Below, piece by piece: positions 48,999 through 59,532 of a stretch of 64,000 nt of DNA; position 1 is the stretch's first letter, and the number at the start of each line of letters is the position of its first letter. Where the stretch lies: assembly GCA_013112575.1 (NCBI GenBank), contig JABFGG010000003.1, forward strand, positions 19,096-83,095. The letters are read 5' to 3'. Both the position numbers and the translations under genes were made by a program. The notes under the pieces were generated by a model. It saw only the letters and a list, made by a program, of their open reading frames with translations. It did not search any database and was not told where the DNA came from. The stretch comes from Chloroflexota bacterium. GTDB taxonomy: Bacteria > Chloroflexota > Anaerolineae > Anaerolineales > UBA11579.

Positions 48999-49565
48999 AT
49001 GCTGGTGAGCAACGAAGAAGCGCTTCTCAAGGCAGCTAAAGCATTTGACCAAACTGCGTTGGCGCAAATCTACGACGAATACAGTCCGGCACTTTACCGC
49101 TATGCCATGCGACAGACCGGTATCGAAGAACAGGCCGAAGAATGTGTGGCCGAGACCTTCAGCCGCTTGCTGCGAGCCTTGCATGCAGGTAAAGGCCCTA
49201 AGAGCCACATGAAGGCCTATCTCTACCGGATAGCACAGAACTGGATCACAGATTATTTCCGGAGCCCGGATAGTAAGAGCGTCGAACTTAAAGAAGATGT
49301 GACTTCGCAGAAGAACTACGATGCGCCGGATGATTGGGCCGAGATCCAATTCGAGACAGAACGAGTACGGAGAGCCCTGGGCATGTTACCCGAAAAACAA
49401 CGGCAGGTGATCGTGCTCAAATTCCTGGAAGAATGGAATAACGCAGATATTGCTGTTGTATTGGAAAAGAAGGTCGGCGCGGTAAAAGCACTGCAAAGCC
49501 GTGGGCTGGCCACATTACGTCAAGTATTAGCAACAAATGAGATGAAACATGAAACCACAACCTGA
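48999..49565 (+). CDS. ECF-like RNA polymerase sigma factor
   Basis: Region 2 YRYAMRQTGIEEQAEECVAETFSRLLRAL; region 4 LPEKQRQVIVLKFLEEWNNADIAVVLEKKVGAVKALQSRGLATLR. Confidence 0.9.
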   Translation: MLVSNEEALLKAAKAFDQTALAQIYDEYSPALYRYAMRQTGIEEQAEECVAETFSRLLRALHAGKGPKSHMKAYLYRIAQNWITDYFRSPDSKSVELKEDVTSQKNYDAPDDWAEIQFETERVRRALGMLPEKQRQVIVLKFLEEWNNADIAVVLEKKVGAVKALQSRGLATLRQVLATNEMKHETTT

Positions 49566-50409
49566 AACCCAAGACCAGCAAGTCGTGCAAGTGCTGCAGG
49601 AAGCATTACTGCAAGTCCCTGAGCGGAATTCGCGTTCTGAAAACGCCGGGCGAGCACAGTTCCTGACTGAAGCAGCACAATTGTCCAAGAAAGATAGTAA
49701 TAATGGTTTCCTGGCTGTAGTGGTTTTGTGGCTGAATTCATTCGAACGGCCTCGTAAGCTGAGTTATGCCAGTGTAGCAAGCCTGGCTGTAATTGTTGCC
49801 AGTTTCACATTGCTGTTTGGCGGTGTAGGGGTGGTGTCTGCTTCACAAGACGCGTTGCCCGGTGAACGACTGTACCCTGTAAAAATCCTCAGCGAAGAAG
49901 TGCAGTTATTAACCAGCTTGGAAGCAGGCAATGATTTACTGCTGCACCTTGAATTCGCGGGCGAACGCCTGAGAGAAATGCAATTCCTGGTTGATGAACG
50001 CGAGGGAGAACGCTACAAGGTGGCAGAGGATGGTTATGACCGCCATCATGATGCAGCCCTTGGGCTAATGGGAGCTTTAGGAATTGAGGTTGAGGAACCG
50101 AAACGGGTTACACCCGAAGTTTCCCCCACACTTTCTACGCCTGTAGAGACGGAAAAGTCTCCGGAAGAAACCCTGGAACCAACTGAAGAATCAGAAATAC
50201 GTCCAATGGTTCCGCCTGAAGAAACCCCGGGTGGCAGAATTGAGTCCGGGGATGATGACGATGATGATGACGACGATGACGGGGATGATGGAGACGACGA
50301 TAATGGCGGCTCCGGTGAAGAGGGTAGTGGTGGAGATGATGGCGACGATGACGATGACGATGACGGGGGTGATGATGGGGGCGACGATGATGATGACGAT
50401 GATAATTGA
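49549..50409 (+). CDS. Single-TM DUF5667-like protein with poly-acidic C-terminal tail, putative sigma-factor partner
   Basis: Overlaps sigma gene; one TM; DALPGERLYPVKILSEEVQLLTSLEAGNDLLLHLEFAGERL; tail of about 50 Asp/Gly/Glu residues. Confidence 0.75.
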   Translation: MKPQPETQDQQVVQVLQEALLQVPERNSRSENAGRAQFLTEAAQLSKKDSNNGFLAVVVLWLNSFERPRKLSYASVASLAVIVASFTLLFGGVGVVSASQDALPGERLYPVKILSEEVQLLTSLEAGNDLLLHLEFAGERLREMQFLVDEREGERYKVAEDGYDRHHDAALGLMGALGIEVEEPKRVTPEVSPTLSTPVETEKSPEETLEPTEESEIRPMVPPEETPGGRIESGDDDDDDDDDDGDDGDDDNGGSGEEGSGGDDGDDDDDDDGGDDGGDDDDDDDN

Positions 50410-50440
50410 TGCAATTATTCGTGTAAAAGGAGAGAAGTAG

Positions 50441-51103
50441 ATGTTGAATCGAGTCGCAGTACAAAATGGAATGACACAGCCAAGGCTGCAATTAAAAACA
50501 ACGGAGAGTGATTTCGGTTTTCAAAAACCCGATGTAAAAGTTTGGGATGGAAAGGAAAAAATCACTTCCCAGGAAGGGTTTGCCTGGTTGCAAAAGGACG
50601 GCTGGGAGTTGATCGGGCATACGGTTCTGGTGGTAGGTAAAACGATGGATCTGGCCGAGGCCATGGGAGTCGATAGGAAGGAACAGGTGCATTATGCACG
50701 CGGCGCACTCTTGCACGATCTGGGCAAAATGAGGATCGCTGAGGACATCCTGATGAAAGCCGGGCCACTGAGTGATGATGAGTGGGAACAAATGCGCTTG
50801 CACCCCATTTATGGTTCTGACTTGATCGGCGAGATGAATTACCTTAAAGCATCGATGGACATTTTGCTTTACCACCACGAATGGTGGAATGGTAACGGGT
50901 ACCCGTTTCGACTTTCCGGCGAGCAGATCCCGTTGGCGGCGCGCATCTTTGCCGTGGTGGATGTGTGGGATGCTTTACGCTCTGTGCGACCCTATCGCGA
51001 GCCGTGGAAAAAGGACGAGATCAAACGTTATCTAAGAAAACAAGCTGGGAAGCAGTTTGATCCGGCAGTGGTGGAGGTAGCTTTGCGTGAAGTGTTTCTT
51101 TAG
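50441..51103 (+). CDS. HD-domain (HD-GYP-like) phosphohydrolase
   Basis: ARGALLHDLGKMRIAEDILMKAGPLSDDEWEQMRLHPIYG ... HHEWWNGNGYPF. Confidence 0.9.
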   Translation: MLNRVAVQNGMTQPRLQLKTTESDFGFQKPDVKVWDGKEKITSQEGFAWLQKDGWELIGHTVLVVGKTMDLAEAMGVDRKEQVHYARGALLHDLGKMRIAEDILMKAGPLSDDEWEQMRLHPIYGSDLIGEMNYLKASMDILLYHHEWWNGNGYPFRLSGEQIPLAARIFAVVDVWDALRSVRPYREPWKKDEIKRYLRKQAGKQFDPAVVEVALREVFL

Positions 51104-51157
51104 TCGGCAGCCAAATGTTATTGCTGACTGTCGATTTCACTCGAAATGGAAAAGATG

Positions 51158-51358
51158 TCAGCTTTTTTTGTAGCCGGCGCGTTCAAAGGCATTCTGGCGT
51201 TTGTTGCAGTCGCGCCAGTGGCCGAGGTGGTCGTTGGTATGTGAGGACTTGACCTGACAAGCGGGGCAACAATATTCGTAGGTTTCAGAAGTGGGGCGAA
51301 AGCAGTTGGGGCTTTTGCAGATGCGTGCTTTGGTTTGAGTTTGTGGTGTGGCTTCCAT
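51158..51358 (-). CDS. Small Cys-rich putative zinc-ribbon protein
   Basis: CKSPNCFRPTSETYEYCCPACQ. Confidence 0.5.
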   Translation of the reverse strand: MEATPQTQTKARICKSPNCFRPTSETYEYCCPACQVKSSHTNDHLGHWRDCNKRQNAFERAGYKKS

Positions 51359-51436
51359 GCAACAATTATCGCATGGCTTGACCTTGCCGTGCTTTACACC
51401 TTTGAAAGCGTGATGATGACTGTAATAAATGGGGCT

Positions 51437-51721
51437 TTATTTGTGGACCTTTTTGTAAACAGCCTGATAGAGGATGGCAGCACCGTCCCTGTATTTGGGG
51501 TCCAGTTCGACCTCATCTTTGGAGAGGGCCGCTAGCGATAAGGTCAGGACGTTTTTGTCGGCTTTGAGTTCAGGGTGTTCGTCAAAGAAAACCCGGATGC
51601 CAGCATAAAACTCCCCGGCAAGCTCGCCAGCGTCGTATGGAGTTTCGCGTGAAGGTAGCTTTTCAACCGACTTGATGGCTAATTGCAGAATGATTTCTGT
51701 GATGTCTATGGTGGCCTCCAG
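51437..51721 (-). CDS. Uncharacterised ORF without in-frame ATG (possible CTG start or 5'-truncated gene)
   Basis: Open frame ...LEATIDITEIILQLAIKSVEKLPSRETPYDAGELAGEFYAGIRVFFDEHPELKADKNVLTLSLAALSKDEVELDPKYRDGAAILYQAVYKKVHK*; protein-like composition; absent from ORF track. Confidence 0.5.
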   Translation of the reverse strand: MEATIDITEIILQLAIKSVEKLPSRETPYDAGELAGEFYAGIRVFFDEHPELKADKNVLTLSLAALSKDEVELDPKYRDGAAILYQAVYKKVHK

Positions 51722-51758
51722 AGTAACGCATTTCCAATAGTAACGTCTAAGTAATCGA

Positions 51759-51786
51759 GTAGGGGCGAAGTATGCTTCGCCCCTAC
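51759..51786. repeat. GC-rich palindromic repeat copy C
   Basis: GTAGGGGCGAAGTATGCTTCGCCCCTAC. Confidence 0.88.
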
Positions 51787-51809
51787 GACTAAAGGAATCA
51801 TGATTATTT

Positions 51810-52334
51810 TCAGCAGTCCGCTAACTTCCACCGCCCATAATGAGCTCTATCTTTGGTGGAAATGCTAGCTAAGTAGTAATGGTTGATTACATCGAATTGG
51901 AGGATTGTGTGCTCTTCTGGCAAGAATAGTATTTCCTTCTCGTCATAGTTGTCGGAACTAAGGAAAAAAGGATCGTCAATACACATCAAATTGAAACCTG
52001 CCTTTCTCAAGCATGAAACCACGTCATCATACTTCAATTCACGTAAGGTATTTGAAGTTTCAAGATCTAGTGCTTCTGACTCGAGAATATCTTTATGTCT
52101 TAGTTCGAGACTTATACTTGCTAAAAGAGTATCCTTTAGTACGAGGAACAAATCCTTGTATATCCAATTCCGTTGCTTCCAGACGTCTTCATCCTCTATT
52201 TCGTAAGGTACATCGATATTGTCAGGTTTCCCGAGTTCTGCTTCGATTTGCTTGTCGGTCATCCCCAGGTGCAGACCATGAATGCTTTGTGTACGCAAGA
52301 TATCTAAGAGTGTTTCTTCGGCAGAGGCAATCAT
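51810..52334 (-). CDS. Uncharacterised protein, immunity-protein-like
   Basis: LHLGMTDKQIEAELGKPDNI motif resembles many bacterial immunity/hypothetical proteins. Confidence 0.4.
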   Translation of the reverse strand: MIASAEETLLDILRTQSIHGLHLGMTDKQIEAELGKPDNIDVPYEIEDEDVWKQRNWIYKDLFLVLKDTLLASISLELRHKDILESEALDLETSNTLRELKYDDVVSCLRKAGFNLMCIDDPFFLSSDNYDEKEILFLPEEHTILQFDVINHYYLASISTKDRAHYGRWKLADC

Positions 52335-52365
52335 TCACCAATTATATTTCTAAATGAATAAAAAA

Positions 52366-52394
52366 GACCCTGAGCATTGCTCAGGGTCTTTGGT
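52366..52394 (-). terminator. Rho-independent terminator of groL
   Basis: AAAGACCCTGAGCATTGCTCAGGGTCTTT. Confidence 0.85.
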
Positions 52395-52413
52395 GTTACA
52401 GATAAAGTGGAGG

Positions 52414-54069
52414 CTAGAAGCCGCCCATGCCACCCATACCACCCATGTCGGGGGGCATAGCGGGGGGAGCTTCGTCTTCGGGTTGGTCAGCGATGAGGGC
52501 CTCGGTGGTGAGAATCATGGCAGCGATGGAAGCTGCGTTCTCCAGGGCACCACGGGTTACCTTGGCGGGATCAACCCAGCCAGCGTCAACCATGTCTACA
52601 AAGTCTTCTGCGAGCACGTCGTAGCCGATGCTGGTGTTGCTGTCTTCGGCCTGCTTGCGGCGCACGGCGTCAACGATGACGGAGCCATCTTCGCCAGCAT
52701 TCTCGGCGATCTTGCGCATAGGAGCTTCGAGGGAGCGACGCACGATGGTGACACCGGTCTGGGCATCTTCATCATCGCCCTTGACCTTGTCTAAGGCGCT
52801 CATGGCATTGATGAGAGCCACACCGCCGCCAGGAACGATGCCTTCCTCGATGGAGGCACGTGTAGCGGAAACAGCGTCTTCAACGCGGTGTTTCTTCTCT
52901 TTAAGCTCGGTTTCGGTGGCAGCGCCGACCTTGATCACGGCAACGCCGCCGGACAGCTTGGCCAGACGTTCGTTGAGCTTCTCGCGATCGTAATCGCTGG
53001 TGCTCTTGTCGATCTCCACGCGGATCTGTTCGATACGACCTTCAATGGCTTTGGCATCGCCTTTGCCGCCGACGACGGTGGTGTCGTCTTTGGTGGAGGT
53101 CACCTTGGTGGCGATACCCAGATCGGCAATGGCCACACTTTCCAGCTTGCGGCCGGTCTCTTCGGAGACGACCTGCGCGCCGGTAAGTACGGCAATGTCC
53201 TGCAACATGGCTTTGCGGCGGTCACCGAAGCCGGGGGCTTTGATGGCCAATACGTTGAGCATGCCGCGCAACTTGTTGAGTACGAGGGTAGCCAGGGCTT
53301 CGCCGTCGATATCTTCGGCGATGACAACCAGGTCGCGTTTGCCAGACTGGACCAGTTTCTCCAGGATGGGAACCAGGTCAGATGCGGCAGAAATCTTCTT
53401 GTCGTGAATCAAAATGTGAGCTTCTTCGATCTCCGATTCCATATTCTCGGGATTGGTGACGAAGTAAGGGGAAAGGTAGCCACGATCGAACTGCATACCT
53501 TCCACGTAATCGGTCTCGAATTCGAGACCCTGGGAGTCTTCTACGGTGATGACACCGTCGTTGCCGACTTTGTCAAAGACTTCGGCGATCAGTTCGCCGA
53601 TCTCGCGATCCTGGGCAGACACGGAGGCCACGTTGGCAATGTCTTCCTTGGTCTTGATCTCGATAGCGCCTTTGGTGATCTTGGCAGCTACGGCTTTGGT
53701 AGCAGCTTCAATACCACGCTTGAGCAGCATGGGGTTGGCGCCAGCAGCCAATTGCTTCATGCCATCGGTCACGATGGTGTGAGCTAAGAGGGTGGACGTG
53801 GTGGTGCCATCACCAGCGATGTCATTGGTCTTGGTAGCAGCTTCGGTGAGCAATTGTGCGCCCATATTCTCGAAAGGATCATCGAGTTCTACTTCTTTGG
53901 CAACGGTAACACCGTCGTGTGTAATGGTGGGGGCGCCGAATTTGCGGTCGAGCGCAACGTTGCGGCCCTTGGGGCCCATGGTGGTGACGACAGCACGAGC
54001 TACGGCGTCGACACCTTTCTTGAGACGACGACGTGCGTCGTCTGCGAAGATGAGATCTTTTGCAGCCAT
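52414..54069 (-). CDS. groL: 60 kDa chaperonin GroEL
   Basis: [62 protein letters not shown]-terminal GGMGGMGGF. Confidence 0.99.
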   Translation of the reverse strand: MAAKDLIFADDARRRLKKGVDAVARAVVTTMGPKGRNVALDRKFGAPTITHDGVTVAKEVELDDPFENMGAQLLTEAATKTNDIAGDGTTTSTLLAHTIVTDGMKQLAAGANPMLLKRGIEAATKAVAAKITKGAIEIKTKEDIANVASVSAQDREIGELIAEVFDKVGNDGVITVEDSQGLEFETDYVEGMQFDRGYLSPYFVTNPENMESEIEEAHILIHDKKISAASDLVPILEKLVQSGKRDLVVIAEDIDGEALATLVLNKLRGMLNVLAIKAPGFGDRRKAMLQDIAVLTGAQVVSEETGRKLESVAIADLGIATKVTSTKDDTTVVGGKGDAKAIEGRIEQIRVEIDKSTSDYDREKLNERLAKLSGGVAVIKVGAATETELKEKKHRVEDAVSATRASIEEGIVPGGGVALINAMSALDKVKGDDEDAQTGVTIVRRSLEAPMRKIAENAGEDGSVIVDAVRRKQAEDSNTSIGYDVLAEDFVDMVDAGWVDPAKVTRGALENAASIAAMILTTEALIADQPEDEAPPAMPPDMGGMGGMGGF

Positions 54070-54123
54070 TGTTTCAATCTCTCCTACAGATAAATGATTT
54101 CTTGGGGTTCACTGATGGAAGAA

Positions 54124-54417
54124 CTAGTCAACGATGGCGAGGACGTCTGTCTCGCGCAGGATGAGTAGTTTCTTGCCTTCCACTTTGATCTCGGTGCCAG
54201 CGTACTTGGCGAACAAAACGGTGTCATCTTTCTTGACATCCATTTCGATGCGCTTGCCGCTGTCGTCGCGGTCGCCGTCACCGGTAGCCAGGACTTTGCC
54301 TCTCTGGGGCTTTTCCTTGGCGGTTTCGGGCAGCACGATGCCGCCTGCAGTGACCTCTTCTTCTTCAATGGGCTCGATGACCAAGCGGTTGCCGAGCGGT
54401 TTGAGTTTTAGAGCCAT
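54124..54417 (-). CDS. groS: 10 kDa chaperonin GroES
   Basis: [42 protein letters not shown]. Confidence 0.98.
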   Translation of the reverse strand: MALKLKPLGNRLVIEPIEEEEVTAGGIVLPETAKEKPQRGKVLATGDGDRDDSGKRIEMDVKKDDTVLFAKYAGTEIKVEGKKLLILRETDVLAIVD

Positions 54418-54467
54418 TCCGGCCTCCTGTAATAGGGTATAGATTTGGATTTACACAGTTTTTGGCA

Positions 54468-54494
54468 TTAGCACTCATTTTAAAAGAGTGCTAA
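54468..54494. promoter_or_regulatory. Perfect CIRCE operator upstream of groS
   Basis: TTAGCACTC-N9-GAGTGCTAA. Confidence 0.98.
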
Positions 54495-54504
54495 AACCGG
54501 ACGA

Positions 54505-54532
54505 ATCTTATCACTGTCCAAATTGATGTCAA
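54505..54532 (-). promoter_or_regulatory. Sigma70-type promoter of groESL
   Basis: Minus strand TTGACA-N16-TAAGAT. Confidence 0.8.
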
Positions 54533-54657
54533 GGGGAGATGTAAGAATTCTTATAGAATTCTGATGGATTTTTATGAAGCGGTTAGCAGTTAGCTTTTAG
54601 CGATTAGCCTAAAGTTAATAGCTCTAAGCTTTTCGTGGTTTGGGCAAAGAATAAAGA

Positions 54658-55986
54658 TTAATTGTCTACCAGCACATCACTGATGGTCTTGCATGCATCC
54701 TGGGCGCGGAAACCGTCGATAATGGCCTGATTTTCGGCTATGACGGCCATGCTGATGGCATCTCCTGGGAAAAGCTCCCTGACTTCAACGAAGAGCGGCT
54801 CGGCGGAATCACAAATCCCGAAGGCAGCCAGCACCGAGCTATAGGTTAGATAATATTCAAGGGAGCCGGGAGCCAGGGGCAGGCTGGTAACGGTGGTGCC
54901 AAACTCAGCGTTTTCGGCAGCCACACAACCTTCGATGGCACACTGCAAAACGGGAATAGCGCCCTCATAGTTGCGGGCACGGAAACGGATGATACCCAAT
55001 TGGCCATACACGTCGGGGTTTTCAGGGTCGATGGCAATAGCGCGCTCGGCGTTGATAGCTGCGGCAAAGAACTGGCCTTCGCGGGAATAGGTCTTGGCGA
55101 TGGCAATGTAAGGCAGGGGGTCGCCAATGCCAAGGGTTTCATTGATGCTGGCGGCCTGGTCAAAATAATCCAGCGCCTCATCGTAAAGTAGGAGTTGGCG
55201 ATACATCTGGCCGATGGAGATGTATAAAAAAGTCAGGTTGGGGTTGATGCGCGCCGCTTCTTTATAGTATTCAATGGCGGCACTGTACGCACCCGTTGAC
55301 TCCAGCACTAAAGCGTAGACACGGTTGGTATCCATGAGGTTGGGGTCACGGTCCAGGGCTTCAAGGGCGGTCTGTTCTGCCTGAACCCATTGCTGCTGGT
55401 CGATGAGCACTTCGGCCTGATAGGCCAGCGCCAAAACGTTCTGGGGATCAAGTTGTAAGGCACGTGTGGCAGCTTGACCGGCCTCGATCAAGTAATCCTG
55501 GCGTTGGTCAGCATTCTCAGCGGCAATGGAGGCGGACCAATCTAATGCCAGGGCGCGCACAGCATGAGCGTTGCTATCTAGTGGGCCCAGTTCGACGGCA
55601 CGGTCGATATTAATACGGGCTTCTTCAAGGCGCGCAACCTGCTGGCCAGGCGTGAGCAAACGCGCAGAATAAGTCTGGATGCGGGCCAGGTCGGTAAGTA
55701 CAGCTACATTTTCAGGGTCAACAGCCAGAGCGTCTTGAAAGGCATTAATAGCAACCTGCAGGTCACCAGTTTCAAAAGCAGCAATGCCCTCTTGCAGGTA
55801 GGAAGAGGGAGCGCGGGTGGCAGTGGGTGTGGCGGCGAACCAGGTCTCGACATCACCGGTTTGTATGCCCTGTAATGTGGAAACAGCCCATATCACCACG
55901 GCGATATTTAGCCCCAGTAGCACAAAGAGCAAATTGTAACTGCGTGGTTTGCGGCGAAAGAGGTCGCGTTCCCCAGATAACTTCAT
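54658..55986 (-). CDS. TPR-repeat membrane-anchored protein
   Basis: N-terminal TM and multiple TPR motifs (AINAFQDALAVDPENVAVLTDLARI). Confidence 0.85.
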   Translation of the reverse strand: MKLSGERDLFRRKPRSYNLLFVLLGLNIAVVIWAVSTLQGIQTGDVETWFAATPTATRAPSSYLQEGIAAFETGDLQVAINAFQDALAVDPENVAVLTDLARIQTYSARLLTPGQQVARLEEARINIDRAVELGPLDSNAHAVRALALDWSASIAAENADQRQDYLIEAGQAATRALQLDPQNVLALAYQAEVLIDQQQWVQAEQTALEALDRDPNLMDTNRVYALVLESTGAYSAAIEYYKEAARINPNLTFLYISIGQMYRQLLLYDEALDYFDQAASINETLGIGDPLPYIAIAKTYSREGQFFAAAINAERAIAIDPENPDVYGQLGIIRFRARNYEGAIPVLQCAIEGCVAAENAEFGTTVTSLPLAPGSLEYYLTYSSVLAAFGICDSAEPLFVEVRELFPGDAISMAVIAENQAIIDGFRAQDACKTISDVLVDN

Positions 55987-57248
55987 GCGACTGCCTCTAT
56001 TAGACTGCCTTCACCTTCAGGTGAAGGTTCCTCTGTAGGTTCTGTATCACTTTCAACCGGACCAGCGGCACAAATTTCAAGAATAGCTTCACCATTGGCC
56101 ACGGAAGTGAAATCGGCGGAGAGGTTGCTGATGAGGGCCTGGGCGATTGGGATAGCCTGGCTGCATTGTTCCGTACGGGCCAGAGCAAAACCATAAAGAT
56201 AATAGTAATCGGCCCAGTCGTAATCGATGGGTAAGCCCTCGACCACGATGCCTTCTTCAGTGATGCCACCCTGGATGGCATATTGGAAAGCATCGACTGC
56301 TTCGAGATATTGTAGGTTGCGGTAAAGAGCGATGCCCAGGTTGCCCCAGCGTTGGGGTTTGCCGGGTTCGTCGCGCAGGGCCTGCTCAGCAAATTGTACT
56401 GCCTTGCCGTATTCACCCATGGTGATGTAAACCTCGGATGTGTAGGTTTCGGGCAAGGGGTCGGCAGGGTTGAGGGCGTTGGCCTGCCCGAAAGCATCAA
56501 TGGCTTCGGGATATTGTTGTAGTGCACGATAAGTGCGGCCCAGACCGAGGTAAAGATCGGGAATCTTATCGTTCTTGGCCAAGGCTGTCTGGTATTCTTG
56601 CAAGGCTTCTTCGTAGTTGCCGGTCGCTTCCAGGACGTAAGCACGGGCGCTACGCACTTCCAAAGATTGATCGTCTATAGCCATAGCGGTGCGGGATTCT
56701 TCGCTGGCCCCAATATAGTCGCCTGTGTCGGCCAATAACTCGGCCAGGAAGGCATGGGCGAGGGCATTCTGGGGGTCGAGCTCGATAGAGCGATTGAGGG
56801 CCACTTCGGCTTCAATGGATTGCCCCAAGAAATTGAGGGACCAGCCGAGCATGGCGTGGGCCATGGGGTTTTCGGGGTTAAGCAGGAGAGCATTGCGGGC
56901 GCTGGTTTCGGCAGAGACGTAATCACCAGCTTGCACCTGAGCGCGAGCCAGTTCGACAAATGTGGCCGGGTTGGTGGCATCCGTCAGAATGGCGTCTTTA
57001 TATGCTTCAATGGCCAGGGTGAGGTTGCCCTCATCGTAGAGTTGGCGGGCACGGGTAAGCAGTTGTTCGGGGTCGCTGGTGGCCGTGGGGGTAGGTTGTA
57101 TAGCCTGGGGGATGGTGGGGATGACAATAGAGTTAAAGTACAACACAGCCCCGATCATCAAGACCAAGACGATGATGATGAGGGGGTTCGAGCGCCTTCT
57201 GCGACGGCGCTGCATGTGCCATTTGCTGCCCTTTAAGTACATGTGCAT
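55983..57248 (-). CDS. TPR-repeat membrane-anchored protein (tandem paralogue)
   Basis: Overlaps next gene by 4 bp; same architecture. Confidence 0.85.
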   Translation of the reverse strand: MHMYLKGSKWHMQRRRRRRSNPLIIIVLVLMIGAVLYFNSIVIPTIPQAIQPTPTATSDPEQLLTRARQLYDEGNLTLAIEAYKDAILTDATNPATFVELARAQVQAGDYVSAETSARNALLLNPENPMAHAMLGWSLNFLGQSIEAEVALNRSIELDPQNALAHAFLAELLADTGDYIGASEESRTAMAIDDQSLEVRSARAYVLEATGNYEEALQEYQTALAKNDKIPDLYLGLGRTYRALQQYPEAIDAFGQANALNPADPLPETYTSEVYITMGEYGKAVQFAEQALRDEPGKPQRWGNLGIALYRNLQYLEAVDAFQYAIQGGITEEGIVVEGLPIDYDWADYYYLYGFALARTEQCSQAIPIAQALISNLSADFTSVANGEAILEICAAGPVESDTEPTEEPSPEGEGSLIEAVA

Positions 57249-57360
57249 ATGCTACTCTGTGGACATGCCAGCGTCAAGAAAGGGGGTGTTAGCGTACTAT
57301 TAGACTTGCCCTACTGATTACCTACGGGTCTCCAAGCCATTTTCTTCATATAATGGGGCT

Positions 57361-58095
57361 ATGCGATTTGATGTGTTCACTCTATTCCCTGAAATGTTCC
57401 CGGCTTACCTCAATGAGAGCATCTTAAAGCGCGCCCAGAATGCGAACTTGCTGGATGTGCACTTACACAATATCCGTGATTGGACAACGGATAAGCACAA
57501 TGTCACGGATGATGAAGTCTATGGTGGTGGGGGCGGTATGGTGATGAAACCGGAGCCGATCTTTGCGGCGGTGGAAGATGTAGTGGGGGCACCCCCGGAT
57601 GGCCCAGTAATTTTATTGACCCCGCAAGGGCGCGTTTTTACCCAGGAGGTGGCGGGGGAGCTGGCAAAGCATTCTCGATTGGCCTTGTTGTGCGGGCGTT
57701 ACGAAGGTGTGGATGAACGCGTGCGCCAACACCTGGTGACGGATGAGATCTCTGTGGGGGATTACGTGCTGACGGGAGGAGAATTGGCTGCGATGATTTT
57801 GATTGATGCCGTGACGCGCTTGTTGCCAGGGGTGTTGGGCGACCCGGATGCACCACAGAAGGATTCGCACTCTGCGGGTTTGTTGGAGCACCCACATTAC
57901 ACACGCCCGCCGGAATTCCGCGTTTGGGAAGTGCCACAGGTTTTGCGGAGTGGCAACCACGCGGAGATCAAGAAGTGGCGGCGCTTGCAGGCTTTGAAGC
58001 GTACGGCAGAGCGTAGGCCGGAGTTGTTGGAGGGGATGGAGTTGACGGATGAAGAGCGGGAGTGGCTGGATGGTTTTCACAACGACCACCATTGA
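57361..58095 (+). CDS. trmD: tRNA (guanine-N1)-methyltransferase
   Basis: [68 protein letters not shown]. Confidence 0.98.
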   Translation: MRFDVFTLFPEMFPAYLNESILKRAQNANLLDVHLHNIRDWTTDKHNVTDDEVYGGGGGMVMKPEPIFAAVEDVVGAPPDGPVILLTPQGRVFTQEVAGELAKHSRLALLCGRYEGVDERVRQHLVTDEISVGDYVLTGGELAAMILIDAVTRLLPGVLGDPDAPQKDSHSAGLLEHPHYTRPPEFRVWEVPQVLRSGNHAEIKKWRRLQALKRTAERRPELLEGMELTDEEREWLDGFHNDHH

Positions 58096-58222
58096 CCCCT
58101 TCCCCCAATCAAAATGAAAAGGCATATGATATTTCTTGATTATCATAGTTTGTACTAGACCCTAATTCGTTCCCAAACGCTATAATTATTCAATACGATC
58201 CAATAACAGAAAGAGGACAATA

Positions 58223-58906
58223 ATGAACTTTGAAATTCTTGGCGATGTGATGCAAACCGTGGATGTCAAGTTGCGGGCCGGTGAGTCTGTTTTCACCGAG
58301 AGCGGTGGGATGGCCTGGATGACTGGTGACGTGGAAATGAGCACCAATGCACGCGGCGGTTTGATGGCTGGCCTGGGGCGGGCTCTGGCCGGTGAGTCCC
58401 TTTTCATGACCTCGTACATCTGCCGTCAGGGTGATGCACAGATCACTTTTACGCCGGAAGTGCCCGGCAAGATTGTGCCTTTTGAGCTAAAAGCAGGTGA
58501 GAGCCTGATCTGCCAGAGAGATTCCTTCATGGTGGCCGATGAAACGGTGGAGTTGAAGGTGCACTTACAGAAGCGTCTGGGAGCAGGCTTCTTCGGTGGT
58601 GAGGGCTTTATTCTCCAGCGATTGACCGGCCCTGGAACGGCATTGGTTGAAATCCCCGGTGAAGTGCGCGAAGTGGACCTGGCCGAGGGTGAGGTTTTGC
58701 GCGTAGACCCCGGTCACATTGCAGCTTTCCAGCCAAGCGTAGATTATGACATCCAGAGGATGCGCGGGGTGCGTAACATCCTGTTCTCTGGGGAGGGCTT
58801 GTTCCTGGCGACGATGAAAGGTCCCGGCAAGGTATGGCTGCAAAGCCTGCCCTTGAGCAATCTGGCGGCCAAGCTTTCTCGTTATATGCCGCAGCGTCGA
58901 GGTTAA
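58223..58906 (+). CDS. TIGR00266/AIM24 family protein
   Basis: LRAGESVFTESGGMAWMTGDVEM; FFGGEGFILQRLTGPGTALVEIPG. Confidence 0.88.
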   Translation: MNFEILGDVMQTVDVKLRAGESVFTESGGMAWMTGDVEMSTNARGGLMAGLGRALAGESLFMTSYICRQGDAQITFTPEVPGKIVPFELKAGESLICQRDSFMVADETVELKVHLQKRLGAGFFGGEGFILQRLTGPGTALVEIPGEVREVDLAEGEVLRVDPGHIAAFQPSVDYDIQRMRGVRNILFSGEGLFLATMKGPGKVWLQSLPLSNLAAKLSRYMPQRRG

Positions 58907-59532
58907 TGACCGACGCGCTGGAAGCCAAATGGCAAGAATTAATGCGTCCTCTTGGCGTCGATCAGGAGGACGCATTTCAGGTCTATAAGAAAATTGTCTC
59001 CTATTATGGGCAGTCAAAACGTCACTATCATAATTTGGCGCACGTTGGTTTTGTGCTGGACAGGATTGATGAAGTGGCACATCTGGCTGAAAATCTGACT
59101 GCTGTCAAATTGGCTGCCTGGTTTCATGATGTGGTCTATAACACCCAATCTAAAAAGAACGAAGAACGCAGCGCTGAACTAGCCTGCAGATATTTGCAGA
59201 GATTAGGTGTTGAGGATGAGTTAATCGAACAAGTGGCTGAGTTGATACTAGCGACCAAGCAGCATTTGCCGGAGAACGTTGACCAGCAAGTTTTACTGGA
59301 TGCAGACCTGGCCACTTTTGGTGTATCATCGGAGCAACATGCAGGCTATAGCCAGGCCATTCGCAAAGAGTTCTGGTGGGTGCCCGAAGCTGTTTACAAG
59401 CAGAGGAGGGTTGAAATTCTGAATAGTTTCGTGAAAAGGGAACGGCTCTATTCAACCGATATCATGTTTGACCGCTATGAAGAAAATGCCAGGCATAATA
59501 TCTCCATGGAAATCAAGGCGTTGGCTTCTTGA
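58906..59532 (+). CDS. HD-superfamily predicted metal-dependent phosphohydrolase
   Basis: RHYHNLAHVGFVLDRID; AAWFHDVVYN; TAATG overlap with previous gene. Confidence 0.85.
   Translation: MTDALEAKWQELMRPLGVDQEDAFQVYKKIVSYYGQSKRHYHNLAHVGFVLDRIDEVAHLAENLTAVKLAAWFHDVVYNTQSKKNEERSAELACRYLQRLGVEDELIEQVAELILATKQHLPENVDQQVLLDADLATFGVSSEQHAGYSQAIRKEFWWVPEAVYKQRRVEILNSFVKRERLYSTDIMFDRYEENARHNISMEIKALAS

Noticed and set aside
50046-50491. Ser-rich and His-rich ORFs opposite the DUF5667-like acidic tail
   Set aside because: Artefact of GATGAC repeats on the coding strand
52888-53787. 299-aa plus-strand ORF opposite groL
   Set aside because: Shadow ORF of a highly conserved gene
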